Under the pieces are notes generated by a model. The model was not told the origin of the DNA. It saw nothing but the letters and a program-made list of their open reading frames with translations, and searched no databases. 64,000 bases of DNA from Flavisphingomonas formosensis (GTDB lineage: Bacteria; Pseudomonadota; Alphaproteobacteria; Sphingomonadales; Sphingomonadaceae), in the NCBI RefSeq assembly GCF_009755815.1, contig NZ_WRPK01000006.1, positions 186,001-250,000 of the forward strand, given 5' to 3'. Shown here one piece after another: positions 17,033-25,318 of the stretch (positions are counted from its first letter, which is position 1; each line of letters begins with the position of its first letter). Position numbers and translations under genes: made by a program.

Positions 17033-18241
17033 TCAGCGATCGGGATCGGCCGCAAAAGGCCGGTCTATCGAGGATGATGGCTCGGTGAACCAGGCTGCGC
17101 CCGTCTCCGTCACGTGGAAATGATCTTCCAGACGCACGCCGAACTGGCCCGGCACGACGATCGTCGGCTCGTTGGAGAAGCACATTCCGGGGGCGAGCGG
17201 TGTCCGGTCGCCGCCGACAAGATAGGGCGCCTCGTGAATGCAGAGCCCGATGCCATGGCCCGTGCGATGTGGCATGCCCGGCAGGCAATAGCCGGGGCCG
17301 AGACCATGGCGATCGAGCACAGCGCGGGCGGCGGCGTCGATCGCCTCGCAGGCGACGCCGGGCGCGACTGCATCGAAGGCGGCCTGCTGCGCCTCGCGCT
17401 CCATCTCCCATATCCGCCGCTGCGCGGCGCTGGGCGTGCCGAACACGTAGCTGCGGGTGATATCGGAATTATAGCCTTCGACGGTGCAGCCCGTGTCGAT
17501 CAGCACCATGTCGCCTTCCGCCAGGACGTCGTCCTGCGGGAGGCCGTGCGGCACCGTCGTCGAAAGGCCGAACTGGACGATGCAGAAGCTGCTGCCGCTC
17601 GCGCCGATCGCCCGGTGGGCGCTGTCGATAAACGCGCGCACGGTGCTGGCCCTGATCCCGGGCGCCAATATCCGGGCTGCCCGGCGCTGGACTTCCAGCG
17701 TCATCTGCTTGGCCTGCCGGAGCAGCGCCAGTTCCTCCGGCGACTTGCGCGCGCGGCAGCCGTCGATGATCCCGGTCGCATCGAGGATCGATGCGGACGG
17801 CGCGGCGCGGTGCAGCCGCTCGGCCATGCCGAAGGGCAAGGCGGGATCAATCGCGACGCGCGTACAGCCTTGTTCCCGCAGAATCCCGGCGATGAGCGCG
17901 GACGGACTTTCATGCTCGTCCCAGCAGCGCAGATCGATGGCGATGCCGGGATCGACGACGGCCAGCAGCGACTCCGCCTCGAAGGCGGGGCAGATGATGA
18001 AGGGGTGCCCCTTCGGCGTCAGCACCATCGCCACCAGCCGTTCGATCATGCCCCAGCCGATGCCGGTGAAATAGACGAGGCTGGTTCCCGCCGCGACGAT
18101 GAGCGCATCGGCCCCGGCTTGGACCATCCCCTCGCGCGCCTTGTCGATCCGGGCGAGCCGTTCGGCTGCGGCGATCGGCCTCGCGCCGGCGAAGGGCCGA
18201 ATTTCGGAGAGCTCGCGTTCCGCGGTCGATCCGCCGATCAT
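17033..18241 (-). CDS. M24 metallopeptidase-family hydrolase (creatinase/prolidase type)
   Basis: A protein of 402 residues with a creatinase-type N-terminal domain (to about residue 165) and a pita-bread catalytic domain. All five metal ligands are present: D249 and D260 in IDTGCTVEGYNSDITRSY, H329 in RTGHGIG, E358 in SNEPTI and E372 in VRLEDHF. The family includes Xaa-Pro peptidases, creatinase (C-N cleavage of creatine) and relatives acting on small amides. Its ATG overlaps the TGA of hyuB by 4 bases, so it is translationally coupled to the hydantoinase pair and probably acts on the product of that step or on a peptide-like conjugate. Exact substrate unknown. Confidence 0.85.
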   Translation of the reverse strand: MIGGSTAERELSEIRPFAGARPIAAAERLARIDKAREGMVQAGADALIVAAGTSLVYFTGIGWGMIERLVAMVLTPKGHPFIICPAFEAESLLAVVDPGIAIDLRCWDEHESPSALIAGILREQGCTRVAIDPALPFGMAERLHRAAPSASILDATGIIDGCRARKSPEELALLRQAKQMTLEVQRRAARILAPGIRASTVRAFIDSAHRAIGASGSSFCIVQFGLSTTVPHGLPQDDVLAEGDMVLIDTGCTVEGYNSDITRSYVFGTPSAAQRRIWEMEREAQQAAFDAVAPGVACEAIDAAARAVLDRHGLGPGYCLPGMPHRTGHGIGLCIHEAPYLVGGDRTPLAPGMCFSNEPTIVVPGQFGVRLEDHFHVTETGAAWFTEPSSSIDRPFAADPDR

Positions 18242-19917
18242 AGCCCGGCTGCCCCATAGCCATAATGGTCGCGCGCCTGCGCCGGGGTAACGTAGCCGTC
18301 GCGCAGATCGGCCAGCAGTTTCTCCCGGTCCCGCCGCATCGGATCGCCGTAGCCGCCGCCGGTGGCGCTCACCAGCCGGAAGACCTCGCCTTTCACGGCG
18401 CGCGCGCCGGTGACCATGGAATAGGTTTCAACGCTACCGTCGCCGCGCAATATCTCGGCGCGGTTGCGTGAGCCTTCCCTGCCGCCGTTCATGCCCCAGG
18501 GGCGCGATACGGTGCGTGTCGCCGAATAAGTAAGGAACGCCTCGTCTATCGTCACGCGATAATCGATCACCACCCCCTTGCCGCCGCGATATTCCCCGGC
18601 GCCGCCATCCTCGTCGTGAAAGGCATAACGATCGATCTCGAAACCGTAGCGGCTTTCGGCGAGCTCGACAGGGATGTTGAACGTCTCGCCATTGGCGGCG
18701 CAGAATTGCCCGCTGTCGCCGTCCCGGTCGAGCCCCGCGCCCCAGCCGCCGACCAGCGGCTCGCCCATCACGAACAGCTCGCCGCTATCCGGCAGCAGGC
18801 CGGAGATGAAGGTGGCGCCGACCGTGCGCTGATGGCCGACCGGCAGCTTGTGCGGCATCAGCGGCGCCAGCGCCTTCCACATCACCTCGATCGCGGCGAG
18901 CAGCGATTCATAATAGATGGAAACCGGCGCGGGGCTCTTCGCCGACAGGATCGTGCCGGGCGGGCAGATGATCTCCAGCGCGCGGAAACAGCCGCCATTG
19001 GCTGGAATCTCGGTGTTGGTCACCGCTTTGAAGGTGCAGCGCGCGCCGGTGATCAGGCCGGCATAGCTGAGGTTGATCGGGCCGACGGCCTGCGGGCTGG
19101 TGCCGGTGAAATCGGCGATCATCTTTTCGTCGGTGATCGTGATCTTCACCTTGACCGCGAATGGCCCATTGCCGTGGCCATCCTCCTCGACGACGTCCTC
19201 GGCGACGAACACGCCCTTGGGAAGTTTTCTCAGCTCCTCCTGGGTCATCCGCTCGCCATAGTCGAGCAGGCCGTCCATCGCACCGATCAGCGCCTCCACG
19301 CCATATTTCTCGGCCAGCTCGGCGATCCGTTTGCCGCCGACGCGGCAGGCCGCGACGCCGGCATGCATGTCGCCGATCGTGCTGTCGGGCAGGCGGACAT
19401 TGGCACGGATCATGCCGACCAGCGCCTCGTTGATCCGCCCCTCGTCGAACAGTTTCAGGAAGCGAAAGTGCAGACCCTCCTGGAAGATGTCGGTTGACGC
19501 GGTCGTCGCGCTGCCGGGGAAGGTGCCGCCCACCTCGGTCCAGTGCGCCTTGTTGACCGTCCATGCGATCAGGCGGTCCCCGGCGAACACCGGGAACAGG
19601 ATCACCACGTCGGACAAATGGGTGCCCCCGCCCTCATAGGGCGAATTGGTGAGGAACACGTCGCCCGGCCGGATTCGATCGAGCGGCCAATGCTCCAGCG
19701 TGCTCTGCACGGCGGTGTCCAGCGTGGCGAGGAAGCCGGTGACGCCATTGCCCTGCGCCAGCAGGTTGCCATGCGCGTCGGTGGCGCCCACCGCGAAATC
19801 CGTCGTCTCGTAGATGATCGGGCTCATCGACGTGCGGATCATCGCGTTGAACATCTCGTCGCCCAGCGCGACGAGCGCGTCTTTGATGATCTCCTGCGTG
19901 AACGGATCGTGGGACAT
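18238..19917 (-). CDS. hydantoinase B / oxoprolinase-family subunit
   Basis: A protein of 559 residues matching HyuB, the partner of HyuA in ATP-dependent N-methylhydantoinase, 5-oxoprolinase and acetone/acetophenone carboxylase-type enzymes. Characteristic segments are MSPIIYETTDFAVGATD, TNSPYEGGGTHLSDVV and EYRGGKGVVIDYRV. It acts with the upstream HyuA, only 11 bases away, in the cytoplasm. ATG 19917 is preceded by AAAGGA at 7-8 bases; upstream ATG and TTG codons in the same frame are badly placed. The 3' end overlaps the M24 hydrolase by 4 bases. The substrate class (cyclic amide or ureide versus ketone carboxylation) cannot be settled from sequence; the neighbouring racemase favours a hydantoin-like compound. 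Confidence 0.9.
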   Translation of the reverse strand: MSHDPFTQEIIKDALVALGDEMFNAMIRTSMSPIIYETTDFAVGATDAHGNLLAQGNGVTGFLATLDTAVQSTLEHWPLDRIRPGDVFLTNSPYEGGGTHLSDVVILFPVFAGDRLIAWTVNKAHWTEVGGTFPGSATTASTDIFQEGLHFRFLKLFDEGRINEALVGMIRANVRLPDSTIGDMHAGVAACRVGGKRIAELAEKYGVEALIGAMDGLLDYGERMTQEELRKLPKGVFVAEDVVEEDGHGNGPFAVKVKITITDEKMIADFTGTSPQAVGPINLSYAGLITGARCTFKAVTNTEIPANGGCFRALEIICPPGTILSAKSPAPVSIYYESLLAAIEVMWKALAPLMPHKLPVGHQRTVGATFISGLLPDSGELFVMGEPLVGGWGAGLDRDGDSGQFCAANGETFNIPVELAESRYGFEIDRYAFHDEDGGAGEYRGGKGVVIDYRVTIDEAFLTYSATRTVSRPWGMNGGREGSRNRAEILRGDGSVETYSMVTGARAVKGEVFRLVSATGGGYGDPMRRDREKLLADLRDGYVTPAQARDHYGYGAAGL

Positions 19918-19928
19918 GGTCATTCCTT

Positions 19929-21986
19929 TCAAGCCGCGCCGAGATGGACGTGATAATTGCCGAAGCGATCGATTTCGACGCGCACGCCCGGCGGGATCGG
20001 CAGGGTGACGGACGGCTCCTGGATCACCGCCGGACCATCCAGCTGCATGCCGGGCTCCATGCGCAGCCCATCGTGGATCGCCGCGTCATGGATGCCATGC
20101 GTGTCGAAATCGACGCGGCGCACGCCGATCCGGGTGTCCTCGACGCGGGCGCCACTGGCCGCACGTTCGGCGAGATCGGGCTTATCGACCGGCAGGGTCG
20201 CGACGAGGTGGAAATTGACGAGCTGGACCGGGGCGTCGAGGCGATAGGTGAAGCGCTTCTCATGCGCGTCATGGAAGGCTGCGATCGCATCGGCCACCGG
20301 ATCCGTGGCGTCGATCGCGATGCGGACTCCGACGGTATGCTCCTGCCCGACATAGCGAAGATCGGCGCGATATTCGAAATCCGGCACCCGATCGCCGGCC
20401 TCGTCGGCGAAATCCGTCCGCGCCTGCGCCGCCATCTCGTCGAACACGGCCTTCACCTCGCCCAACCCGTCGGGCTGCAGGGCGGTGAGGCGAGTTCGGA
20501 TATAGTCGCGGCGCAGATCGGTCAGCAACATGCCCCAGGCGGAGAAGACCGACGAATTGACCGGGATGATCACCTTCGGAACCTTGAGCTCCTCGGCAAG
20601 CGCGACAGCATGCATCGCGCCGCCGCCGCCGAACGCCATGAGCGCGAATTCGCGCGGATCGTGGCCTTTGTTGGTGGAGACGAGACGTAGTGCCGTCGTC
20701 ATGTTTGCATTGGCGATGCGGATCACGCCCCGCGCCAGCTCGGCCTGCGACAGGCCGAGCCGATCGCACAGCGGCGCAAAGGCCGCGTCCACCGCCTGCC
20801 AGTCCGGCTCGACCTCGCCACCGACGAAGCTCGCCGGATCGATCCGGCCCAGCACCAGATTGGCGTCGGTGGTCGTCGGCCGGGCGCCGCCGCGGCCATA
20901 GGCGGCAGGGCCGGGGCGCGCACCCGCCGATTGCGGCCCGACGTGCAACTTGTCGCCGGCATCGATCCAGGCGATCGATCCGCCGCCATTGCCGATCTCG
21001 ACGATCTCGGAGACCGGCGTCTGCACGGGGTAACCGGGATTGCGGGCGTCGCGCTCGATATAATAATCGGTCGAGACGCGGATCTGCCCATCCTCGATGA
21101 GGGTGCACTTTGCGGTGGTGCCGCCGATGTCCAGCACGATCAGGTTGGTCTCGCCGATCTGCCGTCCGAGATAGGCGGCCGCATAGATGCCGCTGGCCGG
21201 GCCGGATTCCACCATCGCGATCGGATTGGCTTTCGCTGCCGCTACGGTGGTGATGCCGCCGTTTGACTGCATCATATAGGGGCTGCCCCGGAACCCGGCG
21301 CCGGCCAGCCGGCCTTCGAGCGATTCGATATAGGTCCGCGCGATCGGCGAGACATAGGCGGAGAGCACGACGGTGTTGGTGCGTTCATATTCACGCCATT
21401 CTCGGCTCACCTCGTGCGAGGCGAGCACCGCTACCTCTGGCCACAAGGCGCGAATCGCGGCCACCGTGCGCCGCTCATTCTCCGGATTCACATAGGCGTG
21501 AAGGAAGGCGATCGCGATCGCCTGGACGCCTTCGGCCCGGAAGAAATCAATGAGGCCGGGCAGCGGCGCGAGATCGACCATCCGGTTGAGCTCGCCGCGG
21601 AAATTGGTGCGTTCATCGAGCTCTGCTCGCAGGTAGCGATCGACGAAGGGCCTGGGCTTGCGGAAGTTGAAGTTGAACAGGTCCGGCCGATTGCCCCGTG
21701 CGATCTCGAGCACGTCGCGGAAGCCCGAAGTGGTGATCAACGCCGTCTTGACGCCTTTGCGCTCGGTGAGCGCATTGATTACCACGGTCGATCCGTGCGC
21801 GAAGAAATCCAGTGAAGCCGGTGACAATTCGGCCTTGGCCATGGCGGTCATCACGCCCTGTTCGAATTCGGGCGGGGTGGTGCCCGCCTTGGCGACCTGG
21901 ATCGCGCCCGGTCGTCCCGTGGCGGGATCGATCGGATAATAGACCAAGTCGGTGAAGGTGCCACCGACATCGCTTGCTGCTCGCAC
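19929..21986 (-). CDS. hydantoinase A / oxoprolinase-family ATPase subunit
   Basis: A protein of 685 residues with the actin-like ATPase fold of HyuA. The phosphate-binding motif SDVGGTFTDLVYYP is at the N-terminus, the second at VLDIGGTTAKCTL, and the late ALMAFGGGGAMHA segment is typical. HyuA binds and uses ATP to activate the substrate for ring opening or carboxylation with HyuB. The longest frame begins at a GTG at 22058, but a strong GGAGG seven bases before the GTG at 21986 gives the normal family start just before the DVGG motif; I chose that. Usual length for the family is 680-720. Upstream lies the racemase, about 100 bases away on the same strand. Confidence 0.9.
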   Translation of the reverse strand: MRAASDVGGTFTDLVYYPIDPATGRPGAIQVAKAGTTPPEFEQGVMTAMAKAELSPASLDFFAHGSTVVINALTERKGVKTALITTSGFRDVLEIARGNRPDLFNFNFRKPRPFVDRYLRAELDERTNFRGELNRMVDLAPLPGLIDFFRAEGVQAIAIAFLHAYVNPENERRTVAAIRALWPEVAVLASHEVSREWREYERTNTVVLSAYVSPIARTYIESLEGRLAGAGFRGSPYMMQSNGGITTVAAAKANPIAMVESGPASGIYAAAYLGRQIGETNLIVLDIGGTTAKCTLIEDGQIRVSTDYYIERDARNPGYPVQTPVSEIVEIGNGGGSIAWIDAGDKLHVGPQSAGARPGPAAYGRGGARPTTTDANLVLGRIDPASFVGGEVEPDWQAVDAAFAPLCDRLGLSQAELARGVIRIANANMTTALRLVSTNKGHDPREFALMAFGGGGAMHAVALAEELKVPKVIIPVNSSVFSAWGMLLTDLRRDYIRTRLTALQPDGLGEVKAVFDEMAAQARTDFADEAGDRVPDFEYRADLRYVGQEHTVGVRIAIDATDPVADAIAAFHDAHEKRFTYRLDAPVQLVNFHLVATLPVDKPDLAERAASGARVEDTRIGVRRVDFDTHGIHDAAIHDGLRMEPGMQLDGPAVIQEPSVTLPIPPGVRVEIDRFGNYHVHLGAA

Positions 21987-22086
21987 TGGAAATCCTCCGC
22001 TGCCGGCCGTCACGCGGGCCGGCGCTTGTCGTGATCGGACAATCGCATGGTCGTTCACGGCGCCGCGTGCGCGCCCGGTCCGATGA

Positions 22087-22923
22087 TCAATTCCTCGGCA
22101 CGATCACCCGGTTGGCGATCGGCGGTGGGCCGGCAAAGAGACCGCTTGCCGCCAGCCGCTGCGCATCGGGGGGCGCCATGCTGTGGATGCGGCTCGGCCG
22201 CCAGCCGAACTGCACCTTGTTGAGCGCGCCGAATTCGGTGCTTTTGAAGCAGGCATAGACGGCGTCGATGATCGGCACGCCGAACTCCTTCTGGAGTTGC
22301 GCATAGAAGCCGAATTCCATCGTGCAGCCGAGGATGATCGCCTCGGCCTTGTCGATCTCGATAGCTAGCCGCACCGCCTCGCGGATAGCTGCTTCGGTTC
22401 GCGGCGGATCGCGCTGGAAATCGTCGACGTGCAGGCCGACGGTGCGGAACGAGGCCAGCCGATCATGATAGCCGTAATGGCGGATGCGGTCCTCCATCTG
22501 CACCTTCCATTTCTCGACGCCGATGACGACCGAGAAGCGGTTGCACAGGTTGGAGACGATCTGCAGCGCCGACTGGCAGGGACCGCAGACCACCGCATCG
22601 CCCGAAAGCTCACGTGCCTCGTCGAGCGCGGTGTCGTAGAAGCAGCCGATCGCATAGCCATCGAAGCCTTCGGTGGCGGCATAATGCGCGATCGCCGTGA
22701 CCGGGAACCAGATCCGGCTTTCGAAACCCCGCCATTCGAGGTTGGTCAGCTGCGTCGGTTCCGGCAGATCGAGCGAGACGACATGCACCTCGCTGTTCGG
22801 AAGCTTCACCCTGGCAATCAGATCCGCGATCGGGCGATCGAAATCGGGAAGGTTGATCGGATTGACCCAGAGGAGCTTCAACGGCGCCGTCGATGGAAGC
22901 TCGGATGATTCTATGCTGCCCAT
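22087..22923 (-). CDS. Asp/Glu/hydantoin racemase-family protein
   Basis: A protein of 278 residues resembling the Asp/Glu racemase superfamily, which includes hydantoin racemase. The two catalytic cysteines expected for cofactor-independent proton transfer are C94 (AIGCFYDTALDEARE) and C200 (AIILGCTMEFG). It is longer at both ends than typical hydantoin racemases (about 240), so another activity within the superfamily, for example a decarboxylase or isomerase, is possible. GGAGAGG precedes the ATG. It sits between the TonB receptor and HyuA, as expected if it interconverts stereoisomers of the compound opened by HyuAB. Confidence 0.8.
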   Translation of the reverse strand: MGSIESSELPSTAPLKLLWVNPINLPDFDRPIADLIARVKLPNSEVHVVSLDLPEPTQLTNLEWRGFESRIWFPVTAIAHYAATEGFDGYAIGCFYDTALDEARELSGDAVVCGPCQSALQIVSNLCNRFSVVIGVEKWKVQMEDRIRHYGYHDRLASFRTVGLHVDDFQRDPPRTEAAIREAVRLAIEIDKAEAIILGCTMEFGFYAQLQKEFGVPIIDAVYACFKSTEFGALNKVQFGWRPSRIHSMAPPDAQRLAASGLFAGPPPIANRVIVPRN

Positions 22924-22937
22924 GGCATCCTCTCCGT

Positions 22938-25184
22938 TCAGAAGCTCGTGCGCAGTTCGACGCCATAAGTCCGCGGCTCGGCGGGCTGGACGAAGCCGCC
23001 GCTGACGAACTCAGCATTATATTTCTTGTCGGTCAGGTTGCGCACATAGCCGGTGAGCGTCCAGCGGCCGTTCGCCGATTCCACGCCGCCGCGCAGGTTG
23101 ACGAGCTGGAAGCTCGATCGGGCGGTGGAATTCTCCGGATCCCAATATTGCTTGCCATGATGCTCCACCTCGCCGCGGGCGAACAGGTTCAGCCTGTCGG
23201 TGACCGGGAAGCGATATTGAGCGCCCAGCGCGCCGCCGTCGCGCGGGATATAGGGTGCCCAATTGCCGACATCGGCGGGATTGAACGCGAATTTCTTGAT
23301 CTCGCTATGGGTGTAGCCATAGTTTGCGTAGATATCGAGACCCTTGATCGGGGTGAAGGTCGCCTCGATCTCTCCACCATAGAGATCGACCTTGTCGATA
23401 TTGACCAATATCTGCGCGCCGACGGCACCGACGAATACGAAGTAGAAGGGATTCTTGTCGCGCGTATAGAAACCCGTGCCGTTGATCCGCAGGCGGCCGC
23501 CGAGCAGGCGCGCCTTGAAGCCGCCCTCGGCCGTGGAAGCGCTCTCCTGCCGGACCAGATCGAACACGCCCGGCAGATTGGCCGCGGCGGCGGCGCCGCT
23601 TTGATTGTACTGGCCGGAGCGGAAGCCGATGCCATAGTCCGCAAACAGGGTCAGGTCGGGCGAAGCCTTGTAGTTCAACGTGACTTTGGGCTGCCCCTTG
23701 TGGAAGTTGGCGATGCGGCCGCAGGCGCTGGTGCTGGCAAGGGTGCAGCCGGTGGGAAGGCCGGCGCTGCTCAGCGGACTGATCATCTGATGGCGGCGAT
23801 CATGATCGTAGCGATAGGCGAAGGACGCTTCCAGCTTCGGCGTGATGTCGTAGGCGACGTTGCCGTAGAAGGCATAGGCCTGGTTATGGTTGTTGTCCGC
23901 AAGGAACGACAATGTCGGGTTGATCGGATTGTCATGATCCGGTTCCCGATGGATTTCGACGATACCGAGCCCGTTGTCGAGGCCCGTCGTTGTCGAGATG
24001 AAACGGGTCGTCTTCAGATAATAAGCACCGATCATCCAGCGGAAACGGTTTCCGGCGGGCGAAGCGATACGGAAGTCATTCTGCCACGCCTTGAGATTCT
24101 CATATTGTGTCTGGGTGCCGTCGGTGCCGAAGACGTTGCGGCTGGCGGTGTAGGGGAACTGGTCGCCGCCCAGATACTCCTTTACCTGCACCACCGAGAA
24201 GACGTTGGTGATGGTGCCCCAGTCCGCCTTGTTCTCGAGCTTCAGCGAGGCCTCCGCGATCGAGCGGGTGTTGCGGCCGCGATTATTGGCGCAGAAATCG
24301 CGCGATACGCGGTTCGCATCGGGGGCCGGGCCGCCAAACGGATTGGCGGGATCGAGGAAGCAGGTGCCTGGCGTGAGGTTCGCCGGCTGATAGAGGAACT
24401 GATCGCCGATCGCGCTGGTGTGCGTGTAGCTGGCCCGCAGATCGGCCGTCAGCGTGTCGCTTAGGAAGGCCTTGAGCTGACCGCGAACATTGCGGTCATG
24501 GACCTTGTCGACGGTCTGGCCGAGATAGATATTGTGTAACAGGCCGCCGAAATTGCGCGCGCTGCCGGACAGGCGGAACAGGAGCTTGTCGCGGACGATC
24601 GGCCCGCTGATCGAGACCTCGCCGCGATAATCCTGGCCATTGCCGGCCGAAACCTGCGCGTCGACATGGAAATCGTTGGTTGGCTGCTTGGTAGTGATCA
24701 GGATCGCGCCGCCGATGGCGTTGCGTCCGTAGAGCGCGCCCTGCGGACCGCGCAGCACCTCAATCTGCTGGACGTCGAACAGATCGCTGGTGAATTGACG
24801 CGAGGTGACCTGCTGGACACCGTCGGTGACGACCGCGATCGGTGCCTCGCCGTTGCGGACCTGCGATATGCCGCGGATCGTCACGAAGGAATTGCCGGCG
24901 CTCTGCGACTGCACGATCGAGATGTTCGGGGTGAGGCCGATGAAGTCGCTGACATTCTTGATCCGGGCGTCGTCGAGCGCCTTGGATGAGAAGGCGGTGA
25001 TCGCGACCGGAGACGTGAGCAGGGCTTCGGTGCGGCCGCGCGCGGTGACGATGATCTCGCCTGCCGCCGGGGCATCGCCCGGCTGCGCACCGTCGGCGGC
25101 CTGCGCGAGGGCGGACGGAGCATAGAGCGCAAAGATGAGCCCGGATGTGCCCGACAGGACCCGACGGAGAATTTTCTGCTTCAT
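22938..25184 (-). CDS. TonB-dependent outer-membrane receptor
   Basis: A protein of 748 residues with a signal peptide (MKQKILRR, a hydrophobic core, cleavage near ALAQA), a TonB-box-like GEIIVTARGR, a plug domain (DVQQIEVLRGPQGALYGRNAIGG spans the classic plug motif) and a beta-barrel ending in an aromatic residue (VELRTSF). It imports a bulky substrate across the outer membrane using TonB energy. It lies 14 bases upstream of the racemase start and directly downstream of the LuxR/MalT regulator, so its ligand is probably the substrate of the hydantoinase-type enzymes. GGGG at about 6 bases supports the ATG. A palindrome at 25295-25310 lies 111 bases upstream. Confidence 0.9.
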   Translation of the reverse strand: MKQKILRRVLSGTSGLIFALYAPSALAQAADGAQPGDAPAAGEIIVTARGRTEALLTSPVAITAFSSKALDDARIKNVSDFIGLTPNISIVQSQSAGNSFVTIRGISQVRNGEAPIAVVTDGVQQVTSRQFTSDLFDVQQIEVLRGPQGALYGRNAIGGAILITTKQPTNDFHVDAQVSAGNGQDYRGEVSISGPIVRDKLLFRLSGSARNFGGLLHNIYLGQTVDKVHDRNVRGQLKAFLSDTLTADLRASYTHTSAIGDQFLYQPANLTPGTCFLDPANPFGGPAPDANRVSRDFCANNRGRNTRSIAEASLKLENKADWGTITNVFSVVQVKEYLGGDQFPYTASRNVFGTDGTQTQYENLKAWQNDFRIASPAGNRFRWMIGAYYLKTTRFISTTTGLDNGLGIVEIHREPDHDNPINPTLSFLADNNHNQAYAFYGNVAYDITPKLEASFAYRYDHDRRHQMISPLSSAGLPTGCTLASTSACGRIANFHKGQPKVTLNYKASPDLTLFADYGIGFRSGQYNQSGAAAAANLPGVFDLVRQESASTAEGGFKARLLGGRLRINGTGFYTRDKNPFYFVFVGAVGAQILVNIDKVDLYGGEIEATFTPIKGLDIYANYGYTHSEIKKFAFNPADVGNWAPYIPRDGGALGAQYRFPVTDRLNLFARGEVEHHGKQYWDPENSTARSSFQLVNLRGGVESANGRWTLTGYVRNLTDKKYNAEFVSGGFVQPAEPRTYGVELRTSF

Positions 25185-25294
25185 TTACGCCCCTTTCCCG
25201 TTTGCCGGAATGTGGGGACAGAGTCCGTCATCGCAGCGTCGTCGGCAACTCCGCTGGAGAGTAGGCGCGCGGGCCGTGACCGCCGCAGGCCACC

Positions 25295-25310
25295 CTACCC
25301 GACCGGGTAG
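25295..25310. promoter_or_regulatory. candidate operator, perfect 6+6 palindrome
   Basis: CTACCC-GACC-GGGTAG; the flanking C and G extend the arms to 7 bases. It lies between the regulator stop (25319) and the receptor start (25184). It could be an activator site for the receptor operon or the regulator's terminator; no U-tract follows. Related palindromes occur at 31143, 31170 and 34000, which favours an operator. Confidence 0.5.
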
Positions 25311-25318
25311 GTCGCCCG